Of a DNA stretch of 12,562 nucleotides, positions 6,218-12,562 are shown one piece after another. The position numbers were made by a program, and so were the translations under genes. Source of the stretch: Deltaproteobacteria bacterium (GTDB lineage Bacteria > Desulfobacterota > Desulfobacteria > Desulfobacterales > SURF-15). The notes below the pieces were generated by a model, which saw only the letters and a program-made list of their open reading frames with translations, was not told where the DNA came from and did not search any database. How positions within the stretch are numbered: position 1 is the first letter of the stretch; the number at the start of each line of letters is the position of its first letter. The stretch spans positions 1 to 12,562 of the forward strand of contig JAHEHB010000134.1 in assembly GCA_024644775.1 (NCBI GenBank), given 5' to 3'.

Positions 6218-6691
6218 ATGGCTTTATTAAATAAGATTCGCTTCATACTACAGATCGTTACATCATTAATTCTACTATTCTTGGTGGTAACGCCGGTCAC
6301 ACAGATCATTTTGAGATCACTTTCTGTTCCATTTATCGGCGCCGAGGAAATGTCTAGATATTTGTTGATCGCTCTAGTCTTTCTTGGTTCGCCGTTGGCG
6401 GTTTGGATGGGTGGGCACATCGCAATGGACCAGTTCCAGAGGTTTTTCCCTGAGCAAATAAATATTTGGCTCCGATTTGTCATTACCACCAGCTGCGTTT
6501 TCGTTTTTGGTTACCTGACGGTATCGGGAGCCTCGTTGATCATTAAGATGCATGCGAATACCTCTCCCGCACTCGAGGTTCCTTTTTGGGTTGTAATGAC
6601 ACCGGTCGCCGTTGGTTTCCTTCTCTTGACGACCGAATATGCCGTGAAATTAGTCAACGTTCTCAAGAACAGTGCACTTAATGGGGATTAG
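6218..6691 (+). CDS. dctQ: TRAP transporter small permease (DctQ family)
   Basis: A 157-residue integral membrane protein with four hydrophobic segments at about 10-30, 48-66, 83-105 and 121-140, as expected for the small TRAP subunit. Family signatures include GAEEMSRYLLIALVFLGSP (41-59) in helix two and the TSPALEVPFWV stretch (114-124) leading into helix four. It binds and supports the large permease in the inner membrane. The start at 6218 has only a weak AAGGCG ribosome-binding site; translation may depend on the mRNA that continues past the upstream hairpin. It ends 14 bp before the large subunit gene. Confidence 0.9.
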   Translation: MALLNKIRFILQIVTSLILLFLVVTPVTQIILRSLSVPFIGAEEMSRYLLIALVFLGSPLAVWMGGHIAMDQFQRFFPEQINIWLRFVITTSCVFVFGYLTVSGASLIIKMHANTSPALEVPFWVVMTPVAVGFLLLTTEYAVKLVNVLKNSALNGD

Positions 6692-6705
6692 GGATCGTTT
6701 TATCT

Positions 6706-7980
6706 ATGGATATATTGATCATTATCACCTTTGTCGTTCTTTTTATATTGGGGTTTCCGGTCGTCATCGCTATTACACTTCCGTCGATTGTTTATGTTTT
6801 GGTGATGGGATTTCCGTTCGAGATGGTTTCCCAGCGCATGATGTACGCGCTCGACTCATTCCCGCTGGTGGCCGTCCCGGTATTCATTCTTGTGGGCAAC
6901 TTGATGAACTCTGCCGGCATCAGTCGACGGATTTTCGCGTTTGCCAGTACCACAGTCGGACGTTTCCCCGGAGGATTGGCTCAGGTCAACATTTTTGCCA
7001 GCCTGATTTTTTCAGGTATTTCCGGCGCTGCACTTGCGGATATCGGTGGTTTGGGAAAAATAGAAATCGCAGCCATGCGGGAGCGCGGTTTCACAAAAGA
7101 GTTTTCCGGGGCCGTCACCGCTGCGTCGGCTATTGTTGGTCCGATTTTCCCGCCAAGTATTCCGCTCATCATTTACGGGTCGATTACAAGTGTGTCGATC
7201 GTCAAGCTGCTTATCGGGGGAATCCTACCTGCAATCGTGTGTGTTCTCCTTTTGATGCTTGTGACTACTTTTGTTGCGCTTAAACACGATCTACCACGCT
7301 CAGAAAAATGGCCGACATTCAAGGAGATCATACATGATTTCTGGCCGGCATTGCCGGCTCTCATCGCGCCCGCATTTCTCGTGTTCGGTATGCTTTCCGG
7401 CTACTTCACTCCAACAGAGGCCGGGTCGGTGACCGTCGTTTACGTGCTTGTCATCAGCAGTACGTTTTACCGGGAATTGACATGGAAGCATGTTGTGAGC
7501 GCGTTCGCGGATACGATTCGTAACACGGCATCCATTTTGCTCATTCTGTCAGCGTCGGCTCTATTCGGTTGGATTCTTGCCGTGGAAGGTTTACCTCAGG
7601 CGGTTTCAAAGGCGTTTCTAACCATCGGTTCCGAACCATGGGTGTTACTTATTCTGGTCAATATTATTTTGTTGGTGGCAGGTATGTTCCTAGATAGCAC
7701 CACGGCGACGTTATTGATTATACCCATCATCGCAGGACCGGTCGTCATGTCGGGCGTCGATCCTGTTCACTTAGGGATCATCGCGATCTTCAACTTGATG
7801 TGCGGCCTTATTACACCACCCATGGGGTACTCGCTATTCCTTGTAAGTAAGATGGCGGACACCACCATTGGGGGGCTCCTAAAGGCCTTGGTTCCATACT
7901 ATCTGCCGCTGATCATTACCTTAGGACTCATAACCTTTATCCCATCGATCAGTCTATGGTTACCGAGAATGCTCAAATAA
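6706..7980 (+). CDS. dctM: TRAP transporter large permease (DctM family)
   Basis: A 424-residue, almost wholly hydrophobic protein, normal length for the family, with about 12 membrane segments. It is the Na+-driven translocation subunit that receives solute from the binding protein. Conserved landmarks are FPLVAVPVFILVGNLMNSAG (51-70), FSGISGAALADIGGLG (103-118), AIVGPIFPPSIPLIIYGS (142-159) and the repeat-related LIIPIIAGPV and GLITPPMGYSLF sections in the second half. The start at 6706 is close behind the small-subunit stop, so coupling is likely; a longer overlapping frame nearby is a shadow. The following PPC-domain gene begins 39 bp later on the same strand and probably belongs to the same transcript. 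Confidence 0.93.
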   Translation: MDILIIITFVVLFILGFPVVIAITLPSIVYVLVMGFPFEMVSQRMMYALDSFPLVAVPVFILVGNLMNSAGISRRIFAFASTTVGRFPGGLAQVNIFASLIFSGISGAALADIGGLGKIEIAAMRERGFTKEFSGAVTAASAIVGPIFPPSIPLIIYGSITSVSIVKLLIGGILPAIVCVLLLMLVTTFVALKHDLPRSEKWPTFKEIIHDFWPALPALIAPAFLVFGMLSGYFTPTEAGSVTVVYVLVISSTFYRELTWKHVVSAFADTIRNTASILLILSASALFGWILAVEGLPQAVSKAFLTIGSEPWVLLILVNIILLVAGMFLDSTTATLLIIPIIAGPVVMSGVDPVHLGIIAIFNLMCGLITPPMGYSLFLVSKMADTTIGGLLKALVPYYLPLIITLGLITFIPSISLWLPRMLK

Positions 7981-8019
7981 TCTAAGACAATTTTAATTCA
8001 CTTTTATGGAGGTTTAATT

Positions 8020-8463
8020 ATGTTAAGTATTGAAGCAATCCATGGCATACGGACTTTTATGATATCTTTTCGGCGCGGTGATTACATTATTGAAGAGCTG
8101 CGGGAGATGCTGAAAAAGGAAGGTATCGATGCCGCCTTGATTACTTCAGGTATCGGCTCGTTTGATATTTGTAAATTGCACACTATTCTCACCTCGAGCC
8201 TACCGCCGGAAGATTGCTATTTCAACATTGAAGGACCTGTGGAAGTTGGCGCCTTGCACGGTTCGGTTGCCGGCGGAGAACCACACATTCATATCGTTGC
8301 CCACGATACCTTAAACGACAAGGTCTATATCGGGCATCTTGAAGAGGGAACACGCTGTTGCTATCGTGTTGAGCTGGGTCTGATCGTTTTAAGCGAGATC
8401 AAAACAAAGCGAATAACAGACACGACAACTGGACTGATCGATATCGTTGAGGCAGACGATTAG
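8020..8463 (+). CDS. PPC (DUF296)-domain protein
   Basis: A 147-residue stand-alone PPC/DUF296 domain with a good GGAGG ribosome-binding site (8008-8012). It begins with the family pattern of a strand (RTFMISFRRGDYIIEELREM, 11-30), then IDAALITSGIGSFDICKLH (36-54), a histidine-bearing GEPHIHIVAHD (86-96) and VYIGHLEEGTRCCYRVEL (102-119). The PHIH and GHL histidines are where such domains can bind metal. In plants this domain sits behind an AT-hook and works in transcription; bacterial single-domain members lack the hook, as here, and their role is poorly known. Its place directly after the TRAP genes suggests a sensory or accessory part in handling the imported compound. A DNA-binding role cannot be assumed. 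Confidence 0.8.
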   Translation: MLSIEAIHGIRTFMISFRRGDYIIEELREMLKKEGIDAALITSGIGSFDICKLHTILTSSLPPEDCYFNIEGPVEVGALHGSVAGGEPHIHIVAHDTLNDKVYIGHLEEGTRCCYRVELGLIVLSEIKTKRITDTTTGLIDIVEADD

Positions 8464-8697
8464 AGACGGATCGATAAAGGGACCCATTTTACAGCCGATG
8501 TAATCGACGAATTTCAACATCTCTTTGGTCAGGAGATTTCAAGGTCGCGCCCAGGACCCGGTCTATGTTTCAAGCCCATAACTGAGGCGGTAACACTAAA
8601 TAGGTGGGGAAATTTGGTTTGGATTTCGGTTATTTCTGGCTGATGAGGAATGTACTGGAAGGATTCGGAAGCAATCTTTTAAAGAAGGAGGAAGCAT
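8464..8697 (+). other. Gap between PPC gene and selenoprotein gene
   Basis: These 234 bases hold no recognised gene. The reading frame of the PPC gene stays open for 59 codons after its TAG stop, reading for example TADVIDEFQHLFGQEISRSR, until TGA at 8641. This could be chance or the decayed start of another protein. No terminator-like hairpin was seen, so transcription may continue into the next gene. The strong ribosome-binding site AAGGAGG (8685-8691) lies 6 nt before the selenoprotein start. Confidence 0.4.
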
Positions 8698-10470
8698 ATG
8701 ATTTCATCTGTGGCCGCTGAAGATGAGGTTTACGAGGTGGTGAGCCCTCAGGGCGAGCCGGCTGTTGAGATTATCACGATGGCTCCCCGCCTGGAAACTC
8801 TGGAGGGTAAAACAATTGGTGAGCTTTGGAATGGTGGGTTTAGAGGTGACGAGAGTTTCCCCATCATCGAAAAGATGCTGCGAGAGCGATATCCCACCGT
8901 TAAGTTTATTCCGTATACCGAATTTTCTTTAATTACGATTGCGTCGCTTCACCCGGAAAAGAAGGAAAAAACATTGGAATCCTTGCGGGCTGAACTGAAG
9001 GAAAAGGGCTGCGACGCAGTGATAACCGGAAATGGTGCTTGAGGGACTTGCACACCGGCTGCGGCGCGGCCGGCCATAGAAGCGGAGAAACTCGGTATCC
9101 CTTCAGTAACCATTGCTGCAACGAGTTTTCTGGATCTTGTTACAAACACAGGGGTCGCAGAAGGGGTGCCCGACCTGAGACATGCCGAATATCCCAGTAC
9201 AATCAGTCTCGACTCGGTGGATACGATAAACAGATGCTTTGAGGAAAAGACCCTGAATCTGATCATCGACGCGTTAACCAAACCGTTAGAGAAGAAACAA
9301 GCGCAAGTCGGAACGGCACAAACTATCGAGATCGTATTCAAAGGCACCCTCGAGGCGGTGAATCAACACTTCTTCTCGAACTGGTGGACCGACGGGCTCG
9401 CCATCATTCCCCCTACCATCGGGAGGGTCGAAGAATTCCTGAAACATACACCTCTGGCTCCCGATCAGGAAGTGGCCGTTTTGCACCCGTCATCCGTGCG
9501 GGTTACTCCGTGGAATATTGCTGTAAACGGGGTGATGGCCGGATGTCGCCCCGAGCACATGCCGGTACTGATAGCGGCCGTAGAGGCTATGGGCGAACCA
9601 TTCTACAACCTGGAACAGCTTGGCAGTACGGGCGGATGGAACATGTTTTTTGTTGTAAACGGTCCCATTGTCAAACGTTTGGGCATCCAAAACGGCGTCG
9701 GGCTTGTTTCCCGAGGTGCGAACACGGTCATTGGCCGTGCCATGGGCCTGATCAGGCATAATCTCGCGGGTCACAGGCCGGGAGAAGTGTACATGGGAAC
9801 CTTCGGGTACATCCTGCCCCCCGTTTTTGCGGAGAATGAGGAATTGCTTCGTGAGATCAGCTGGAAGTCTTACCACGTTGATAAAGGTTTCGACGCGGAT
9901 ACGAGTACCGTGAGTGTGTGCGGAACCGCCAAATGGGGTTATCAAATGTACCCGACGACGTCTGATCCCGAGCGCCTTGCGCAACTGTTGGCCTACGATG
10001 TCGCGCGAGCCGGCAGTCCCAACCACAGTGCCATTCATCCAGACTCCCCGAGACTGGTGTTTACTGTTTTTATGACGCCAAGCGTGGCCAAAACTTTCGC
10101 CGAGGGCGGTTATTCAAAACAGGATGTGCAGAACGCTGTGTGGAAGAATGCAAGGTACAGTCTCGCTGAAGTTGATTTTGAGTCCTACTATGGCGCCCAT
10201 GAAGGGCAGCGGGAAACGCACCGCGAGCACATCAAGAGCGGCAAACTTACGGAACGGCATATAGAGAAGGGCAAATTACCAACGTGGTTTCCCGAGGTCG
10301 CAAAGGGAGAAGATGCAACCATTCCTGTGGTGCCAAAGCCTGAACAGCTCCCTATTTTTGTATGCGGGGACCCGACCCGAAACAAGACGATGACTTTTTA
10401 TACCATGTACAACGCTGTCGTGACCAAAGCCGTCAAGCTGCCGGTAAATTGGGAAGATCGAAAATGTTAG
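8698..10470 (+). CDS. UGSC-family selenoprotein with in-frame TGA (Sec115)
   Basis: One 590-residue gene read through TGA at 9040-9042. The N-terminal domain (about 45-155) has the UGSC-family layout: LEGKTIGELWNGG (45-57), a helix-strand unit, then KEKGCDAVITGNGA (101-114), Sec115-Gly-Thr-Cys118, TPAAARPAIEAEKLGIPSVT (119-138) and a FLDLV turn. This follows the family consensus, where the motif is Sec/Cys-Gly-Ser/Thr-Cys, a redox-type UxxC pair. The long C-terminal region (about 190-590) contains AVNGVMAGCRPEHMPVLIAA (275-294) with Cys283, a glycine-rich stretch near 315-370, and a terminal Cys590. Sequence on both sides of the TGA stays in one frame and in register with the family, and a hairpin lies at the right distance for bacterial SECIS function. 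UGSC proteins were described as selenoproteins from marine metagenomes; their reaction is not known to me. A damaged Cys-to-stop gene is the alternative, but less likely. Confidence 0.88.
9040..9073 (+). promoter_or_regulatory. Selenocysteine TGA codon with candidate bacterial SECIS hairpin
   Basis: After TGA (9040-9042), CCGGCTGC (9055-9062) pairs with GCGGCCGG (9066-9073). This gives an 8-bp stem, with one U-G pair, closed by the loop GGC; if the last pair opens, the loop is five bases, CGGCG. The apical loop begins 20 nt past the TGA and has G at its first position (three-base form), within the usual bacterial SECIS geometry. SelB binding is inferred; the hairpin also encodes the residues after the UGTC motif. 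Confidence 0.7.
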
Positions 10471-10515
10471 GGCTATTGGGCAAAATATTTCAAATACGGA
10501 ACCACTATGATATTT

Positions 10516-11742
10516 TCACTTGAAGGGAAGCAGCTGCCCCTCCGTGTCGAATAGCATATCCGAGGGTGTTTCCGATACCGACGCGCCGTCGGTTCCTTTC
10601 AGCTCCGAAACAAGCGCGGTCGACGCCCAAAACGTTTCGAGCTCCAGGGTATTCTTTATCCGGGCTACTCGGGAATCAACCGGATTCGGTATTTTACCCA
10701 GGGCTGTATCGATGACATCCCGGTCGGTGTCCAGAGCGATAGGCAACCGCACGGCCCGGAAAACGCCGGAGGTGATGGCGTTCATATGCATGGCATGAAG
10801 ATCGATTTTGTCCATGAGCCGTTTGGTTGTCAAGTCCGCCCAACCGATACCCATGGCGTTTCCATGGGATGGTTGGGTGAGGTCCAGAACGATTATGAAG
10901 CGGTAATCCGGATCCCGATCGCCACCGTCCCTCCGCCAGTGTCCGGTGATATTCGGATCCATTCCGCCGCCGCTGATATCCTTTCCGATTTCATCCATAA
11001 TGAGGAGATCCAGCTTCTTTATCGGCAGTTTCGGAAAAAGCTTCCAAGCTTCCTGTAGGAGTTTCCGGTCGATTTGGATAAACGCTTCAGGCATGGCAAG
11101 CTCGAGAGCCTGTGTACCCCCCCGGGCGTTTTCCAGGACCGCAAGGCCACAGAGAATCGGTGCTTTTTCAATAATGATTCTGGCCGCCGGTTCGATGGCA
11201 TCGGCCACACCAAAGGCATGGATGCTTTCCGCGCCTTTGTGTTTCCCACAGCCGATCACCAGCATCTTACAAAGACCGGACTCCACCGGTCTGCGAAACA
11301 GGGTGTGGGGTTTGACCCGATTGATCGCAAACACCCCATCGGCCTCCATGGCGTCTTTGGCGAATAATACATTATAGCCGGACTCCAGTTTCCCCAGGGA
11401 AACCACCTCCATGCTGGAGACGACGGGGGCGTCCACGGTGTCCTGTGAAATTCCCATGTCTGCCAGTACACCGATTTGTCCTTCGGCCGTGGCGCCGCCG
11501 TGTGAACCCATACCGGGAATGATAAACGGATTTAGGTCCATCTCCTTTAGACATGCGACCACCGTTTTGACGATGGGTTGGATGTCGTGTATCCCGCGGG
11601 ACCCCACGGCCACTGCGACCCTGGCACCGGGGGATATCGGTAAGGTTCGGGTGGACATCTGCTGTCTGACCGCCCCCTCGATGTCCTGAATGGAATCTGC
11701 CCGAAAGGTCTGCTGAATACCGTGCATAGCGGGGTATTGCAT
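10516..11742 (-). CDS. DUF2088 / LarA-like (lactate racemase N-domain) protein
   Basis: A 408-residue protein of the DUF2088 family, related to the N-terminal half of the nickel-pincer lactate racemase LarA. The start at 11742 is chosen because AAGGAGA lies 8 nt upstream; the frame is open further up, but that part matches a different family. Landmarks are VGSRGI (46-51), GMGSHGGATAEGQ (77-89), NRVKPHT (141-147), C158-K159, GCGKHKGAE (164-172) and DEIGKDISGGGMDPN (250-264). The His and Lys around 146-168 resemble the LarA cofactor region, but spacing differs from the Lactobacillus enzyme, so I cannot assign cofactor binding. Racemisation or epimerisation of a hydroxy-acid is a reasonable guess. 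The gene converges on the UGSC gene, with 45 bp between the stops and no clear terminator there. Confidence 0.82.
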   Translation of the reverse strand: MQYPAMHGIQQTFRADSIQDIEGAVRQQMSTRTLPISPGARVAVAVGSRGIHDIQPIVKTVVACLKEMDLNPFIIPGMGSHGGATAEGQIGVLADMGISQDTVDAPVVSSMEVVSLGKLESGYNVLFAKDAMEADGVFAINRVKPHTLFRRPVESGLCKMLVIGCGKHKGAESIHAFGVADAIEPAARIIIEKAPILCGLAVLENARGGTQALELAMPEAFIQIDRKLLQEAWKLFPKLPIKKLDLLIMDEIGKDISGGGMDPNITGHWRRDGGDRDPDYRFIIVLDLTQPSHGNAMGIGWADLTTKRLMDKIDLHAMHMNAITSGVFRAVRLPIALDTDRDVIDTALGKIPNPVDSRVARIKNTLELETFWASTALVSELKGTDGASVSETPSDMLFDTEGQLLPFK

Positions 11743-11754
11743 ATCCGTTTTCTC

Positions 11755-11955
11755 CTTTTTTAATAAAGTTGCAGGATCTGAAAGATATTTCGTCTCGCCC
11801 ACGTACCTGGCGCCATAATGGACCTTGCAGGATATGGCCTGAATCGTATACACATCGCGCTCGACGCCGGTTCCGTATCGCGCGTCGTCACCGGCTGCGC
11901 AGATATGGGGGGCAAGATTAAGATTGACAATATAAAGATTCAAAATTCCTGTCAA
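11755..11955 (-). pseudogene. AroQ-type (eukaryotic-like) chorismate mutase fragment
   Basis: In the frame upstream of the DUF2088 start, the minus strand encodes APHICAAGDDARYGTG, then RDVYTIQAISCKVHYGARYV and GETKYLSDP. This follows the plant/yeast-type chorismate mutase block, roughly P-x-I-C-x-x-GDD-x-x-YG, D-x-x-x-[LI]QA-[LI]S-x-[KR]-[IV]-HYG-x-x-V-x-E-x-K-[FY]. Only about 55 of roughly 250 residues are left. The frame is closed upstream by a TGA six codons before the TTG at 11955, and downstream it runs into the ribosome-binding site of the next gene. The C-terminal helix with further active-site residues is absent, so no mutase activity is expected. The fragment may have been left by a deletion or insertion that brought in the DUF2088 gene. 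Confidence 0.6.
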
Positions 11956-12115
11956 ACAGAAAATACAAGAGGCTCAGGTCTTTATTACTTATTAAAGCGT
12001 TCACTATTTCGAAAAAAATGTTTTGCAGATCGATTGAGTTTGTTCAATTTTGATGATAATTTAGAACGACCTTTTGTTCCCACGACAAAATAAAAACGAT
12101 GGAGGCTTATATCAA
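11956..12115. other. AT-rich divergent intergenic region
   Basis: This stretch separates the chorismate mutase fragment from the flavin reductase gene. Plus-strand TTGAGT (12034-12039) and GATAAT (12055-12060) could be a promoter for the reductase, but the 15-nt spacing is short. GGAGG (12101-12105) lies 10 nt before the reductase start. No convincing gene or repeat was seen. Confidence 0.35.
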
Positions 12116-12562
12116 ATGGATAAAATCAATATGGGATCAACAATCCCCGCATACCCCATGCCGGTTTCACTTGTGGGAGCGCATGTGGACGGCAAGCCGA
12201 ATTTCTTGGCTGTAGCATGGTTTAGCATGGTCAGCTATAAACCACCAAGGATCGCCATTGCCCTCGGGAAAGGACATTACACCAATCCGGGGATTAAAGA
12301 GAATAAAACTTTCAGCGTTTGTTTACCGTCGGAGGATATGGCGGAGATAACAGATTATTGCGGGATCGTATCGGGGAAAAAAGCCGACAAATCGGAGATT
12401 TTTGATATTTTCTATGGGGAGTTAAAAACAGCCCCAATGATCAGAGACTGTCCTTTAAACATGGAATGTACGCTGGTGGAAATTGTGGAGAACAGTTTGA
12501 ATGAGATTTTCATCGGCGAAATCGTGGGAACTTACACGGAAGAGAGGTTTCTGACTGACGGC
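12116..12562 (+). CDS. Flavin reductase family protein (flavoredoxin-like), C-terminus cut
   Basis: The first 149 residues are visible; the gene runs off the right edge, so perhaps 35-45 residues are missing. It belongs to the FMN-binding split-barrel flavin reductases. Recognisable blocks are PMPVSLVGAHVDGKPNFLAV (14-33), AWFSMVSYKPPRIAIAL (34-50), GHYTNPGIKENKTFSVCLPS (53-72) and TDYCGIVSGKKADKSEIF (81-98), which form the FMN-binding strands and the flavoredoxin-type Asp-Tyr-Cys-Gly motif. Members of this group are common in strict anaerobes and pass electrons or reduce flavins. A ribosome-binding site GGAGG precedes the start. It is divergent from the DUF2088 gene, and nothing in the window shows which partner it serves; supplying electrons to the nearby selenoprotein is only a possibility. 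Confidence 0.88.
   Translation, partial: MDKINMGSTIPAYPMPVSLVGAHVDGKPNFLAVAWFSMVSYKPPRIAIALGKGHYTNPGIKENKTFSVCLPSEDMAEITDYCGIVSGKKADKSEIFDIFYGELKTAPMIRDCPLNMECTLVEIVENSLNEIFIGEIVGTYTEERFLTDG

Noticed and set aside
6672..7283. 203-residue plus-strand ORF overlapping dctM
   Set aside because: It is Cys-, Arg- and His-rich and frame-shifted relative to the clear DctM sequence.
9166..10470. A separate gene starting with ATG at 9166
   Set aside because: It has no ribosome-binding site, lies in the same frame as the upstream part, and would start after the conserved UGTC region. It is the C-terminal part of the selenoprotein gene.
10516..11955. Long 479-residue form of the DUF2088 protein
   Set aside because: It needs a TTG start, its extra 71 residues match chorismate mutase, and a good ribosome-binding site precedes the internal ATG at 11742.

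Overview
The window looks like a piece of an anaerobic bacterial chromosome, most plausibly a sulfate-reducing Desulfobacterota or a similar anaerobe. This is inference only: GC is moderate, a UroD/MtaA-type methyltransferase, a TRAP uptake operon, an AroQ relic, a flavoredoxin-like gene and a selenocysteine-encoded protein occur together, and there is no rRNA or marker gene to settle taxonomy. No CRISPR array, tRNA, rRNA or intact mobile element was found.

Layout. (1) Positions 1-1145, minus strand: a metal/metalloid resistance pair, an ArsR-family repressor with a C-terminal Cys-Cys-x5-Cys sensor motif followed by a COG0701-type permease that runs off the left edge. Two nearly identical 23-bp elements, each covering a -10 box, lie upstream of the two genes. 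(2) Positions 1200-2165: a graveyard of an unrecognised minus-strand gene tail, a zinc-type alcohol dehydrogenase and a LysE-type exporter; the last two kept both ends but lost their middles. (3) Positions 2363-3535, minus: a uroporphyrinogen-decarboxylase-family protein. A small acidic broken frame and a LacI operator region lie between it and (4) a LacI-family regulator (3892-4911, plus). (5) Positions 5131-8463, plus: a complete TRAP transporter (binding protein, small and large membrane subunits), with a terminator-like hairpin after the binding-protein gene, followed by a PPC/DUF296-domain protein. (6) Positions 8698-10470, plus: one 590-residue gene of the UGSC family whose codon 115 is an in-frame TGA in the motif U-G-T-C. 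A GC-rich hairpin starts 12 nt after it. An ORF caller splits this gene into two, but both halves are in one frame and the break falls exactly on the family's selenocysteine. (7) Positions 10516-11742, minus: a DUF2088/LarA-like protein, convergent with the selenoprotein gene, with a chorismate-mutase relic upstream of it. (8) Position 12116 to the right edge, plus: a flavin reductase (flavoredoxin-like) gene, cut off.

How the parts may work together. The LacI-type regulator probably represses itself, through two operators at its promoter, and may control the TRAP operon, through a related site just upstream of dctP. The TRAP system imports an unknown, probably carboxylated, solute. The PPC protein and the UGSC selenoprotein follow on the same strand and may act on that solute, perhaps with the DUF2088 and flavin reductase genes. 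None of these has an established substrate, so this transport-plus-selenoprotein cluster is the best candidate for an undescribed system in the window.
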